64,000 bases of DNA from positions 740,001 to 804,000 of the forward strand of contig NZ_CP129118.1 of assembly GCF_033304615.1 (NCBI RefSeq), given 5' to 3'. The notes under the pieces were generated by a model that saw only the letters and a program-made list of their open reading frames with translations, did no database searches and was not told the DNA's origin. How positions within the stretch are numbered: position 1 is the stretch's first letter; every line of letters begins with the position of its first letter. The position numbers were made by a program, and so were the translations under genes. Source of the stretch: Sporosarcina oncorhynchi. GTDB taxonomy: Bacteria > Bacillota > Bacilli > Bacillales_A > Planococcaceae. Positions 16,844 through 26,248 of the stretch are shown piece by piece.

Positions 16844-17503
16844 GTGTCGAACTTCATTGTTAAGAAAACGACATTGAAAGAGCAAGTCTATGACTATTTG
16901 AAAAATGCTATTACGCTCGGGGAGATAAAGCCTGGGGATAGGTTGATTGAAGAAAAGGTCTCTGAAACACTCAATGTCAGTCGGAGTCCAATCCGTGAAG
17001 CTGTAAGAATGCTTCAAAAAGACGGGTTGTTAGATGTAAACGCATCAGGCGGGGTTACGGTTGTGAATCCTACAATAGAAGATTACAGAAATTTATATGA
17101 AGCACGTGTAGAAATGGAGTCTCTTGCAGCATTTTATGCGGCTCAGCGCAGAACATCTGTGGAGCTAGCGGAGATAAAGTTGTTCATTGATGAAATGGAA
17201 AAAGAAGTGACGGATAACAGTCTGAAAGGGATGCTTCAAGTGAATTTTCGATTCCATGAAGCGATTGTCCGTGCGAGCCATAATCCGTTTTTAACGTCAA
17301 TGACATTGCAACTACGGGGCGTGAATAGTTTTTATCGAAAAGCAATCCTTGAAGGAAATCCTGCTTATATGCGCGGTGCACTTCAGGATCATCAGGATAT
17401 TTATCATGCAATAGAGAGTCAAGAACAGGATATTGCCCGCCAACTGATGCGGCACCATATTGAACGTGATTATCAGTCGTTCATGAAAGTGGTAAACAAG
17501 TAG
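16844..17503 (+). CDS. GntR-family (FadR/FCD) transcriptional regulator
   Basis: A 219-residue regulator with a winged helix (about 8-75, N-V-S-R-S-P-I-R-E-A-V-R-M-L) and an all-helical FCD ligand domain with the metal-site pattern (F-H-E-A-I-V near residue 130 and H-H-I-E near the C-terminus). The start is GTG 16844 behind GGTGGAG. As the first gene of the operon, with palindromes at its own promoter, it probably represses the CoA-transferase, HMG-CoA lyase and TRAP genes until the transported acid or its product is present; the ligand is inferred. Confidence 0.88.
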   Translation: MSNFIVKKTTLKEQVYDYLKNAITLGEIKPGDRLIEEKVSETLNVSRSPIREAVRMLQKDGLLDVNASGGVTVVNPTIEDYRNLYEARVEMESLAAFYAAQRRTSVELAEIKLFIDEMEKEVTDNSLKGMLQVNFRFHEAIVRASHNPFLTSMTLQLRGVNSFYRKAILEGNPAYMRGALQDHQDIYHAIESQEQDIARQLMRHHIERDYQSFMKVVNK

Positions 17504-17515
17504 GAGGGAATCAAT

Positions 17516-18721
17516 TTGTTGAATCAACGAAAGCCTTTAGAAGGAATTAAAATATTAGAACTCGGGAACTTGGTGGCAGCACCATTCGCAGGGAAACTCT
17601 TTTCTGAATTTGGTGCGGAAGTCATCAAAGTCGAAGAACCGAAAAACGGCGATCCGTTACGCAATTGGCGTGTTATGCACGAAGATACATCCGTATGGTG
17701 GTATGTGCAAAGCCGGAATAAGAAGTCGATTACTGTCAATTTACGTGAACCGGAAGGACAGGAAATTATCAAGTCACTCGTTGCAGAAGTGGATGTTGTA
17801 CTTGAAAACTTCAAGCCTGGCACACTTGAAAGATGGGGACTTGGTTATGAAGAAATGAAAAAAATTAATCCTTCCATCATTTTGACGAGGATTTCAGGTT
17901 ATGGGCAAACAGGACCTTACAAAGAGAAGCCTGGTTTTGGGAGTGTTGCAGAAGCAATCGGAGGTCTTCGTTATTTGACAGGTTATCCGGATCGCCCGCC
18001 TGTAAGGGTTGGGATTGCGATCGGCGATATGATTGCAGGGCTATATGCGGTCATTGGCACATTAATGTCATTGCGTGCGCGGGACGTCGATGCACATAAA
18101 GAAGGACAAGTTGTCGATGTCGCACTCTATGAAGCTGTTTTTAGTTTATTAGAAGGAATTCTTCCTGAATACGATCTGACGGGCCAAGTAAGAGAACGAA
18201 CAGGTAGCACATTACCAGGCATTGCTCCTTCCAATACGTATAAATGTGCGGACAACAAACATATTGTCATCGGCGGAAATGGGGACCGCATTTTCCAACG
18301 CCTCATGACTGCGATTGGCAGAGAAGATATCGCGAATGATCCAGTCTATTCAACGAATCAAGGCAGGGCAGACAACGTCGAAATGATTGACGCGCTCATA
18401 GAAGAGTGGACGTTGCAGCATCCATTGAAGGAAGTGCAGCGCATTCTCGATGACGTGTCTGTTCCAGTTGGGCCGATTTACGGCATTCAAGATATTGTTG
18501 AAGATGAACATTATGCAGCACGTGACATGTTGAAAGAAGTCGAGCTACCAGATGGTGGGAAGTTGATGGTGCCCGGGATTGTTCCAAAGCTTTCTGGTAC
18601 ACCTGGAGATATTGGCTGGACAGGCCCTTCGCTTGGTTCACATAACGATGAAGTATATAAGGAATTGCTTGGTTTATCACAAGAGGAGCTTAATGATTTG
18701 AAATCGAAAGGAGTTGTCTAA
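17516..18721 (+). CDS. CaiB/BaiF family (class III) CoA-transferase
   Basis: A 401-residue class III CoA-transferase. It has the N-terminal G-I-K-I-L-E-L-G-N-L-V-A-A-P-F-A-G nucleotide-fold segment, V-I-K-V-E-E-P, N-K-K-S-I-T-V-N-L and the catalytic-aspartate region A-I-G-D-M-I-A-G-L-Y-A-V (about residue 170). These enzymes move CoA from an acyl-CoA donor to a carboxylic acid. The start is one of two consecutive TTG codons (17516 or 17519) behind AGGAGGG. The next gene encodes HMG-CoA lyase, so the acceptor may be 3-hydroxy-3-methylglutarate or a similar branched dicarboxylate brought in by the TRAP system; this is inference from context. Confidence 0.9.
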   Translation: MLNQRKPLEGIKILELGNLVAAPFAGKLFSEFGAEVIKVEEPKNGDPLRNWRVMHEDTSVWWYVQSRNKKSITVNLREPEGQEIIKSLVAEVDVVLENFKPGTLERWGLGYEEMKKINPSIILTRISGYGQTGPYKEKPGFGSVAEAIGGLRYLTGYPDRPPVRVGIAIGDMIAGLYAVIGTLMSLRARDVDAHKEGQVVDVALYEAVFSLLEGILPEYDLTGQVRERTGSTLPGIAPSNTYKCADNKHIVIGGNGDRIFQRLMTAIGREDIANDPVYSTNQGRADNVEMIDALIEEWTLQHPLKEVQRILDDVSVPVGPIYGIQDIVEDEHYAARDMLKEVELPDGGKLMVPGIVPKLSGTPGDIGWTGPSLGSHNDEVYKELLGLSQEELNDLKSKGVV

Positions 18722-19630
18722 ATGCCGGACGTAACGATTATTGACGTCAGTCCGCGGGATGGTTTACAAAATGATCCGAAACCGATATCTGCAGTAGAGA
18801 AATCGCAATTGGTCAGAATGCTGGTGGAGGCCGGTGTTCATAAAGTGGAAGTGACATCGTTCGTCCATCCTTTAAAAGTGCCGCAAATGGCGGATGCGAG
18901 TCAGTTACTTGAAATGTTAAAAAGTGTTCCTGAAGTAGAAGCGATTGCATTGATTCCCAACCTTAAGGGCTATGAGCGGGCGCGGAATCATCGTCTGTCC
19001 GAAGTGAACTGGGTAAGCGCCGCGACGGAAACGTTCAACGCGAAAAACATCGGCATGACGATTGATGAAAATATGGAACAATTTCTTCAAGTGCTGGAAA
19101 AGGCAAAGGAAGACGGCATTAAAACATGTTTTTCAGTAGCAGTCAGTTTCGGCTGTCCTTATGAAGGAGAAGTCGCTGAAGTACAAGTGCTTGATATCGT
19201 AAAGTGCATTAAAGAAGCAGGCGTGGATCGGATAGGTATAGCGGATACGATTGGCATTGCAACACCTGATCATGTGGAAAGATTGATGGGGAAAGTGTTG
19301 GAGATTGCTGGAGAAACACCTGTCGCGGTCCACCTCCATGATACGAGAGGACTGGGCTCAGCAAACGCGTATGCAGCCTACCGCGCGGGTGTCCGGATTT
19401 TTGAAACAGCTGCAAGTGGAATTGGCGGTTGCCCGTTTGCTCCGGGAGCTGCTGGGAACTTGGCAACGGAAGATCTGGTTTATCTGTTCGAAAGAATGGA
19501 CATATCAACGGGGATTGATTTTGAGAAGTTGTTGGATGCAGCGGATTACGCAGCAATTTTATCATCAAAAAATCCATTGGGGCGAATTCGCCATGTGGAA
19601 AGAAAACAGGAAAAGGGGAATAGAGGATGA
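18722..19630 (+). CDS. mvaB: Hydroxymethylglutaryl-CoA lyase
   Basis: A 302-residue HMGL-like TIM-barrel enzyme with S-P-R-D-G-L-Q-N near the start, the metal-binding H-L-H-D-T-R-G-L-G, and the lyase signature G-I-G-G-C-P-F-A-P-G-A carrying the active-site Cys. It cleaves HMG-CoA to acetoacetate and acetyl-CoA; related lyases act on similar 3-hydroxyacyl-CoAs. It directly abuts the CoA-transferase gene, with GAAAGGAG inside that gene's end. It may also take HMG-CoA made by the reductase encoded at 46031-47314. Confidence 0.9.
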   Translation: MPDVTIIDVSPRDGLQNDPKPISAVEKSQLVRMLVEAGVHKVEVTSFVHPLKVPQMADASQLLEMLKSVPEVEAIALIPNLKGYERARNHRLSEVNWVSAATETFNAKNIGMTIDENMEQFLQVLEKAKEDGIKTCFSVAVSFGCPYEGEVAEVQVLDIVKCIKEAGVDRIGIADTIGIATPDHVERLMGKVLEIAGETPVAVHLHDTRGLGSANAYAAYRAGVRIFETAASGIGGCPFAPGAAGNLATEDLVYLFERMDISTGIDFEKLLDAADYAAILSSKNPLGRIRHVERKQEKGNRG

Positions 19631-20665
19631 AAAAATGGACATTAGGGTTATTCATTTCAATCATTGGGCTTCTAGCTTTATCAGCTTGTGGTTCAGCAGA
19701 TAAGGATGTAGATGATGCATCGGCGGCAACGACTGATGGAACAGGTTATGAAAAAACGACAATTCGACTTGCATATAACTTGCCGCAAGATCACCATATT
19801 GCAATTGGTATTGAGAACTTCGCGAAAGAAGTTATGGAAAAGTCAGATGGAAAAGTGAATGTTCAAGTATATCCTGCTGGTCAGTCTTAGTGATAAAGAT
19901 ATGAATCAATCCATACTCTCTGGTGGTGTTGAGATGGGCGTCAACTCATCCACTCTATGGTCTTCAACTGTTCCTGCGATGGGGATTTTCGATGTCCCTT
20001 ATATCTTCAATGACTATTCTGCTGTAGGTGAAGCGGTAAATGGTGAATTCGGTGAAAAACTGAGTGGCGCTATGGAAGAAAAAGGTGCAAAAGTGTTAAT
20101 GTTCGCAGACTATGGCTATGTACAATTTGCAAATAACAAACGCGAGTTGAAGAAACCGGAAGACTTCAAAGGCTTGAAAATTAGAAGTATCGGTGACTTG
20201 CCGTCTGAATTAATTCAAGCATATGGGGCTTCGCCTGTATTCATGGGTGGTGGAGAAGTGTATATGGCGCTTCAACGTAATACAGTAGACGGTGCAACTT
20301 CAGGTACAACGGCCATGCTTCAACGTAAATATGATGAAGTGACAAAGTATTTGACGGTTAACAACTATGCGTACCTTGAATTCCTATTAGCTGTGAATAA
20401 AGACTACTGGGACAAGCTTCCTGCGAAAACACAGGAGTTGTTAACAGAAGTTGCAGCTGAAACGGAAACATGGATCCGCGAGCAAGCTGAAAAGGAAGAT
20501 ACTGAATCTGCGAAAGCACTAGAAGAAAAAGGAATGGAAGTGTACTACGTTCCTGAAGATGAGTTAGATGTATGGAAAGATGCGGCAGCTCCAGTTCGTG
20601 ATGTATTCATTGAAAATGCTGGAAGTCTTGGTGAAGAATTATTGGATCTCGTAGATAAGAAATAA
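19627..20665 (+). pseudogene. dctP: TRAP transporter substrate-binding protein (DctP) with a frameshift
   Basis: A lipoprotein signal (lipobox L-S-A-C) and the DctP fold begin in the frame of ATG 19627 and stop at 19890. The protein continues without loss in the frame that reads L-S-D-K-D-M-N-Q-S-I-L-S-G-G-V to 20665. Removing one T near 19885 joins Y-P-A-G-Q to L-S-D-K-D as expected for the family and restores about 345 residues. The remainder is well conserved (M-G-G-G-E-V-Y-M-A-L-Q-R-N-T-V-D-G), so the event is recent, a sequencing or assembly error, or recoding. The protein would bind the organic acid for the DctQ/DctM pair downstream. Confidence 0.85.
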
Positions 20666-20687
20666 AAAGAGTAAGGGGGGACCGCTT

Positions 20688-21185
20688 GTGAAAAAGGTCT
20701 ATACATTCATGGATCTGCTCATACGATGGGGCGCTTATATTGCAGGTGTGCTTATCTTAATCACGACTGTTATGACGTTCTATGAAGTAATTTCAAGGTC
20801 GTTTTTCGGCAAACCGACTTCATGGGCAACGGAGTTATCCATCTATGCGATCATTGGCAGTTGCTTCCTTGGCAGCGCCTATGCGGTTCGTACCTATTCG
20901 CATATTACCGTTGATTTATTGATTAATAATGTTAATGATCGAATAAAGACGTTGCTTGCTTATTTATCCAATGCATTAGGTCTAGTTTTCAGCATCATCT
21001 TTACAGTTTACAGCTATTTGCATGTAGTAAAGACGTTCAATTTGCAAGTCACTTCCGCATCACTACTCCGGATTCCGATGTATATCCCGGAATCCCTCCT
21101 CGTGATCGGTGGCGTGCTTATGTGTATTGCGTTCATCATGCAAATTATCGACGGCGGCATACATAGGGGAGGAGAAAACCTATGA
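20688..21185 (+). CDS. dctQ: TRAP transporter small permease (DctQ)
   Basis: A 165-residue membrane protein with four TM segments and the DctQ motif (S-W-A-T-E-L-S-I-Y-A near residue 45). The start is GTG 20688 behind AAGGGGGG. It bridges the binding protein and the large permease; the stop overlaps dctM by 4 bases. Confidence 0.9.
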   Translation: MKKVYTFMDLLIRWGAYIAGVLILITTVMTFYEVISRSFFGKPTSWATELSIYAIIGSCFLGSAYAVRTYSHITVDLLINNVNDRIKTLLAYLSNALGLVFSIIFTVYSYLHVVKTFNLQVTSASLLRIPMYIPESLLVIGGVLMCIAFIMQIIDGGIHRGGENL

Positions 21186-22459
21186 ACATATTCTTTACAG
21201 GTGGATTAGGACTTCTTCTTGTCATTGGACTTCCGGTTGCATTTACATTGAGCTTGCTCGCTGTTGCGGGAATGTATTTCTTTAACGGTGGAACGTTCGC
21301 GTTTGCACAAATTCCGATTATCTCCTACAAGTCATTGGACGATTTCTCACTTACGGCACTGCCGATGTACGTGTTAATGAGCCAAGTGCTCGTTGTTAGC
21401 GGTGTCGGTCGTGATTTGTATGAAATGGCGAGCAGATGGTTCAGACATTTGCCTGGTGGTCTTGCGATTGCGACACTATTCTGTTGTACGATTTTCTCTG
21501 CAATTTCCGGATCGAGTGTTGCGACTGCGGTTACTGTAGGGGCCGTCGCTCTGCCTGAAATGGTGCGAAGAGGCTATGATAAGCGTCATGTACTTGGATT
21601 GCTTGCAGCTGGGGGTACATTAGGCATCCTTATTCCTCCGAGTATCCCGATGATCATTTATGGTTCTGTAACGGGAGAATCTGTCGGTAAATTGTTTATC
21701 GCTGGAATTGTACCGGGAATTGTCCTAACATTGGCGTTTATGATTTTCTCGTCTTACCAGACACGCCACATTAAGGATGCGCCTGCTTCATGGGGCGAGC
21801 GGTTAGAAGCTTCTAAAAAAGCAATTTGGGGTTTACTGTTGCCGATTATTATTATCGGTGGGATTTATAGAGGGATTTTCACACCAACTGAAGCTGCGGC
21901 TGTGGGGGTAGTGCTCAGCTTCCTCATTGCAATTTTCATCTATAAAAATATGACGATGAAATTATTGAGAGAAATACTTGTATCAACGGTCAAGACGAAT
22001 GCGATGATTCTATTCATCATTGTTGGTGCGATGCTGTTAGGCTATATTTTAACAATCCTTCAAATTCCACAAACAATCGTCAACTTTGCAACGTCACAAG
22101 ATATATCACCATGGATCATCTTTATTCTGATTAATATCGTTTTATTAATCCTTGGCATGTTCTTGGAAACAGTTTCGATACTTGTTATTACACTTCCAAT
22201 TCTCTATCCGATCATCATTGCGCTCGGATTCGATCCGATTTGGTTCGCCATTATTATGGTCATCAATATGGAATTGGCATTGATTTCACCACCAGTTGGA
22301 CTGAACCTCTTCGTGTTGAAAGGGCTGGATAAAGAGAATACGATCAGCGAAATTGTCAAAGGGGTCGTCCCCTATGCAGCCATCATGGTTGTCTTTATGA
22401 TCATTCTTTCAATCTTCCCGGAGATTGCGACGGGGCTTATCCATAATAAAATCAAATAA
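21182..22459 (+). CDS. dctM: TRAP transporter large permease (DctM)
   Basis: A 425-residue, about 12-TM sodium-coupled transport subunit with the typical G-S-S-V-A-T-A-V-T-V-G and A-A-G-G-T-L-G-I-L-I-P-P-S-I-P signatures and the conserved S-P-P-V-G-L-N-L-F near the end. It imports an organic acid presented by DctP. It is the last gene of the GntR operon and is followed by a terminator. Confidence 0.93.
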   Translation: MNIFFTGGLGLLLVIGLPVAFTLSLLAVAGMYFFNGGTFAFAQIPIISYKSLDDFSLTALPMYVLMSQVLVVSGVGRDLYEMASRWFRHLPGGLAIATLFCCTIFSAISGSSVATAVTVGAVALPEMVRRGYDKRHVLGLLAAGGTLGILIPPSIPMIIYGSVTGESVGKLFIAGIVPGIVLTLAFMIFSSYQTRHIKDAPASWGERLEASKKAIWGLLLPIIIIGGIYRGIFTPTEAAAVGVVLSFLIAIFIYKNMTMKLLREILVSTVKTNAMILFIIVGAMLLGYILTILQIPQTIVNFATSQDISPWIIFILINIVLLILGMFLETVSILVITLPILYPIIIALGFDPIWFAIIMVINMELALISPPVGLNLFVLKGLDKENTISEIVKGVVPYAAIMVVFMIILSIFPEIATGLIHNKIK

Positions 22460-22461
22460 CG

Positions 22462-22495
22462 AAAGCCCACAGGGAATATTCCTTTGTGGGCTTTT
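22462..22495 (+). terminator. Rho-independent terminator of the TRAP operon
   Basis: AAAGCCCACA pairs with TGTGGGCTTT, followed by T residues. Confidence 0.9.
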
Positions 22496-22551
22496 GTGTT
22501 AAATGAAACTATTTAACGGGTATTCCGTAAAGTATAGAAGAGGTGATTTCG

Positions 22552-24237
22552 ATGAGAATGATGAGAGGACTACTGACTCTACTAATTGCATCTGTAATTT
22601 TCCTGCCTGTACAAGTCTATGCTGTCGATTTTTCCATACCTGAAGTGACGATCGACGCGTACTTGCAGGCGGATGGAAATGCGGAAGTCGTGGAGAAACA
22701 CACCTATGATTTCCCAGGGAAGTTTAATGGAATGATCCGCGGGTTGATTCCTAAAAGGGGTTCGGAAATAACTGCTTTTAAAGCTTTTGAAGAGGGAACT
22801 CTATTGGAAGTTGAGAAAATTGACGGAGAGTATCGAATCCATCGAAAAGGAAATAGGGAGATTGTTAACGTTGAAATGACATATACAATCGAGAATGCAG
22901 TGAAGAAATTCGAAGATGGCACAGAGTTTTACTGGCCGTTTTTCGATGATCGGAATGAAACGAACTATGGGAATATGACCGTCCGTATTCATCCGCCGGA
23001 ACGAGTGGAAACGGCAGAATTCCTAGGTTATGGCGCCGCAGAGCGTTCGGGTTCGGTGGATAAAGATGGCGTTGTCACGTTTGCGATGGGTAAAGTCCCT
23101 TCTGGATCGAACGGCGATGTCCGCGTTGTGTATGATAATGCTATATTCCCGCAGATGACATTGGTGCAAGGCAGTGCGCTGAAGGAAATGGAGAAAGACC
23201 GTAATATGCAGGCGTTTCTGTATGATAACAGGGATACAGCAAGTGTATGGGGATGGTTATTGTTCGGCGTGCTTGCGTTATTGGTTGTATGGGGAATGTT
23301 GAAGATGCGTATTGTGAAACAGCGCAGACAGCGGGAAGCACAGGCGCAAATTCCGGAAGGTTTCTTCGTGCCAGGTGAGAAATTGAGCATGCCCGCGACG
23401 ATTTTATATGTTAAAGGCGGTCTGTTTTCGTCTGAAATGATGGTTGCCGCCCTGTTGGATCTAATCCGAAAAGGGCATGTGGAACAGCTGTCGGAGAACG
23501 ATTTCAGATTGGTTGACGAGGAAGTGGAATTTGAACATGAACGGGCGTTAATTGACTTGCTGTTCCATAAAGCTGGTGACGGTACGAATTTCAATATGGA
23601 TGGACTTGTCAGCTATACGGAAAATGAGTTGAACCACCCTGCTTATAACGAAGGATTTGCCGCTTGGCAAAAAGGTGTGCGTGATGAAGTGAAAGAAGCG
23701 GATTTGATCGAGAAAAAGCCGAAGCTCCGTATGCATTTCATCTTAGCAAGTATTGGCTTTGTTGTCGTTGCAATCCTTTTCGGCATCTTCTCGCATTTCA
23801 TTTCAATGCTATTCGCAATCGCGGCGACAGTCATTACGCTTGTGGTCGGACTTGTATATCGCCCGCGGACTAAGGAAGGGCATGTGCTGTATGAAGAATG
23901 GCAGCATTTCAGGAATGCATTCGAATCGTTTGGCGATTTCAATGCAGAGAAATGGCGTTCATTGTCGACCGATGAACGGTTGCGTGCCTATACATTTGGC
24001 GTTGGCGCACAGGATATCCACATCCAATCTGAATTGGACAAATTCGAGCAGGCGAATGCACGCTCAAAAGAATCTGCGTCAAGCTACGGATTCAACTACA
24101 TGTATGTGAATCCCGTTTTACTGACAACCGTTTTCGCATCCGCAACGACTACCGCATCGGCAAGTTCGAGCAGTTACTCTGCTTCAGGCGGCGGGGGAGG
24201 AACCGGTGGAGGAGGCGGGGGATCAGGAGCGTTCTGA
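22552..24237 (+). CDS. DUF2207 membrane protein
   Basis: The 561-residue protein has a signal peptide, an extracytoplasmic DUF2207 domain (about 25-225, F-S-I-P-E-V-T-I-D-A-Y-L and the paired acidic-aromatic strands), a membrane segment near 230-250, a cytoplasmic winged-helix-like part (about 280-380), two more membrane segments (about 395-435) and a glycine/serine-rich end G-G-G-T-G-G-G-G-G-G-S-G-A-F. This is the usual layout of the family, whose function is not established. ATG 22552 is chosen over GTG 22543 because GAGGTG lies about 8 bases before it. It is a single-gene unit with its own terminator. Confidence 0.85.
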   Translation: MRMMRGLLTLLIASVIFLPVQVYAVDFSIPEVTIDAYLQADGNAEVVEKHTYDFPGKFNGMIRGLIPKRGSEITAFKAFEEGTLLEVEKIDGEYRIHRKGNREIVNVEMTYTIENAVKKFEDGTEFYWPFFDDRNETNYGNMTVRIHPPERVETAEFLGYGAAERSGSVDKDGVVTFAMGKVPSGSNGDVRVVYDNAIFPQMTLVQGSALKEMEKDRNMQAFLYDNRDTASVWGWLLFGVLALLVVWGMLKMRIVKQRRQREAQAQIPEGFFVPGEKLSMPATILYVKGGLFSSEMMVAALLDLIRKGHVEQLSENDFRLVDEEVEFEHERALIDLLFHKAGDGTNFNMDGLVSYTENELNHPAYNEGFAAWQKGVRDEVKEADLIEKKPKLRMHFILASIGFVVVAILFGIFSHFISMLFAIAATVITLVVGLVYRPRTKEGHVLYEEWQHFRNAFESFGDFNAEKWRSLSTDERLRAYTFGVGAQDIHIQSELDKFEQANARSKESASSYGFNYMYVNPVLLTTVFASATTTASASSSSYSASGGGGGTGGGGGGSGAF

Positions 24238-24243
24238 ATGGGG

Positions 24244-24270
24244 GCAGCCAACTTTCGTTGGCTGCTTTTT
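24244..24270 (+). terminator. Rho-independent terminator
   Basis: GCAGCCAAC pairs with GTTGGCTGC with a 4-base loop, followed by TTTTT. It closes the DUF2207 gene just before the repeat array. Confidence 0.92.
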
Positions 24271-24286
24271 GGTGTGGTGCGCGTGC

Positions 24287-24590
24287 TACGTTTCGTTGCG
24301 ACGGGTTTACGTTTCGATACGGCGGTCTCTATGTTTCGATACGCGCGGTCTACGTTTCGTTGCGCCCGCTACGTTTCGATACGACGGGTTTACGTTTCGA
24401 TACGGGGCCTCTACGTTTCGATACGCGCAGTTTACGTTTCGTTGCGCCCGCTACGTTTCGATACGACGGGTTTACGTTTCGTTACGGGGCCACTACATTT
24501 CGATACGCCGGGGATACGTTTCGTTACGCGTGCTACATTTCGATACGGGCCGCCTACGTTTCGTTGCGCGTACTTGGTTTCAATACACAC
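24287..24590 (+). repeat. Tandem array, family A (second copy)
   Basis: About 15 units of the same 21/19-bp type as at 15799, in the same orientation and with the same four-unit cycle (ends GACGGGTT, GGGGCCTC, GCGCAGTT, then the 19-mer). It lies between the terminators of two convergent genes. Open frames through it are a consequence of the unit length. Confidence 0.95.
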
Positions 24591-24644
24591 GGTGGTTTAC
24601 ATGGTGTTGCGAAGCTCCAAGAATGATGCATCTCAAAAGAAAAA

Positions 24645-24662
24645 AGTCGCTTTAGCGACTTT
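24645..24662 (-). terminator. Terminator of the NERD gene
   Basis: AAGTCGC-TTTA-GCGACTT overlaps the minus-strand stop codon and is followed on that strand by a T-run (AAAAAA at 24640-24645 on plus). Confidence 0.8.
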
Positions 24663-25629
24663 TACCGACTGAATTTACTTGGGCTTTATTAAATGTATAA
24701 AAAGTATGAGGAGCATTACCGAGACGAAGCATGCCTGATGATTGGCTAAAAATTATGCTCGCGGCAGCACTTGATTTTAAATCCAGGAAAAATCGTAGTT
24801 GCTTATTCGAAACAGTGTGCCCGATAAGCAAAAACCAATCCTTAATAGCCACTTCCAATGCGCCAGGATCCTTTTTTCTGCAAGCATAACAAATCCATGA
24901 ATGGCCACGTTTCCGATCCATCGGAGAATGGCAAGAAGAACAAAGCACACCTCTAATCAGATGAGCAGGTACTATTTCATATCGCTGGCAAGCGGGTGTC
25001 ATTGACCAACTCACTTGATCGGCTACTATCATTTCTGCTATGGAAGTGCTTGGATATGCTTGAAGTGACTCTGTCTCCACTAATAATGTTCGGATATATC
25101 TTGGCAGTTGTTTTGCGTATTTAAGTGTGATGGAATCTGGTACTACAGAGATTTCAGTCTGACCATTAGCCATTACAAGTATAGGTATGACGGGAATTGA
25201 AATATTGCGCTTCTCTAGCCAAGTCTTCAACCCGACTGTTGCACGATCTAATTGGTGAATGATGCAATCGTATTTATCGATTTCACCATTGGAAGCGATT
25301 TTAGTCGTTTTACCGCTATCTTCATTGAAATTCACAGTACCGGCATAATATTTTACTTCTAAAAGGATAATGGAGTGAGGAGAAACAATTAGGGTGTCAA
25401 TCTGTATCTGGAAATGGGGATTGATTTCCAGACGGATGTCCGTTAAAACTTTTACTCCTCGGGGATAGGAGATTTCTTGTAGTACTCGATCAACATAAAT
25501 TTCGCCTGCATGTCCCGCTTTCAACTGATGGTACTTCGTTTGGATATACGCATACTTGTGATGACTAGTTGGAAGTCTGACCGCCAGTCTTTCCAACTGA
25601 ATCAATTCTTCAGGCGGGTGCCTTTTCAT
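24652..25629 (-). CDS. NERD-domain protein with zinc-ribbon-like segment
   Basis: A 325-residue protein. The N-terminal half carries the nuclease-related NERD domain (G-H-A-G-E-I-Y-V-D-R-V-L near 40, then I-D-T-L-I-V-S and I-I-L-L-E-V-K-Y-Y), with the D and E-x-K residues of a PD-(D/E)xK-like core. The C-terminal half has a four-Cys segment (C-S-S-C then C-Y-A-C) that looks like a zinc ribbon. Whether it cuts DNA is unknown; NERD proteins are found with diverse DNA-processing genes. The start is uncertain: ATG 25629 or TTG 25644, neither ideally spaced from AAAGGG. It is flanked on both sides by family A arrays. Confidence 0.8.
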   Translation of the reverse strand: MKRHPPEELIQLERLAVRLPTSHHKYAYIQTKYHQLKAGHAGEIYVDRVLQEISYPRGVKVLTDIRLEINPHFQIQIDTLIVSPHSIILLEVKYYAGTVNFNEDSGKTTKIASNGEIDKYDCIIHQLDRATVGLKTWLEKRNISIPVIPILVMANGQTEISVVPDSITLKYAKQLPRYIRTLLVETESLQAYPSTSIAEMIVADQVSWSMTPACQRYEIVPAHLIRGVLCSSCHSPMDRKRGHSWICYACRKKDPGALEVAIKDWFLLIGHTVSNKQLRFFLDLKSSAAASIIFSQSSGMLRLGNAPHTFYTFNKAQVNSVGKSR

Positions 25630-25762
25630 AAATATTGTTATCAAACCCTTTCGATAGAATATTCAATCAAAGGTATATTAACAGGTTTTTAATATATATA
25701 CAAGTTTATGAGTTAGATTAAATTTAAAAAAATACACGATCTATTTTTGTTGTGCCTGCCTG

Positions 25763-26030
25763 CTACGATTCGCTAAGACGAGGTTACGTTTCGATACGCG
25801 CGGTTTACGTTTCGTTGCGCCCGCTACGTTTCGATACGCCGGGTTTACGTTTCGTTACGGCGGCTCTACGTTTCGATACGCGCCGTTTACGTTTCGTTGC
25901 GCCCGCTACGTTTCGATACGACGGGTTTACATTTCGATACGACGGGTTTACGTTTCGATACGGCGCCTGCTACATTTCGATACGACGGGTTTACGTTTCG
26001 TTACGACGCCTCTACGTTTCGTTACGCCTG
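25763..26030 (+). repeat. Tandem array, family A (third copy)
   Basis: About 13 units with cores TACGTTTCGATACG or TACGTTTCGTTACG plus 19-mers ending GCGCCCGC, in the same orientation as the other two family A arrays. It occupies most of the gap upstream of the NERD gene; the remaining 200 bases to 26246 show no gene. Confidence 0.95.
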
Positions 26031-26248
26031 CTACGCTCTTTATTCCCATCGCCTCTGCGAATCATGAATGTTTCGATATCTTTACGTAGCATCTGACAAG
26101 ATAAGCTGTCGATGGCCGTTAAAATGGTTTTAATTATGTATTTTCTCCGTTGATTTCATCAGTTTCCATCGAACGAATTTGATAGGCATCTATGCATATC
26201 ACTTGTATAGTCAGAGTAGGAAGATAATTGATTGGGAGGGGATGAGTG

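Noticed and set aside
15741..16877. Long plus-strand frames of 248-378 codons
   Set aside because: They run through the family A array, all three frames are open because the unit is 21 bp without stops, and no ribosome binding site or known domain is present.
23028..23594. 188-codon minus-strand frame inside the DUF2207 gene
   Set aside because: Shadow of a well-supported gene; no ribosome binding site.
24206..24672. Plus-strand frames of 122-149 codons
   Set aside because: Same cause: family A array between two terminators.
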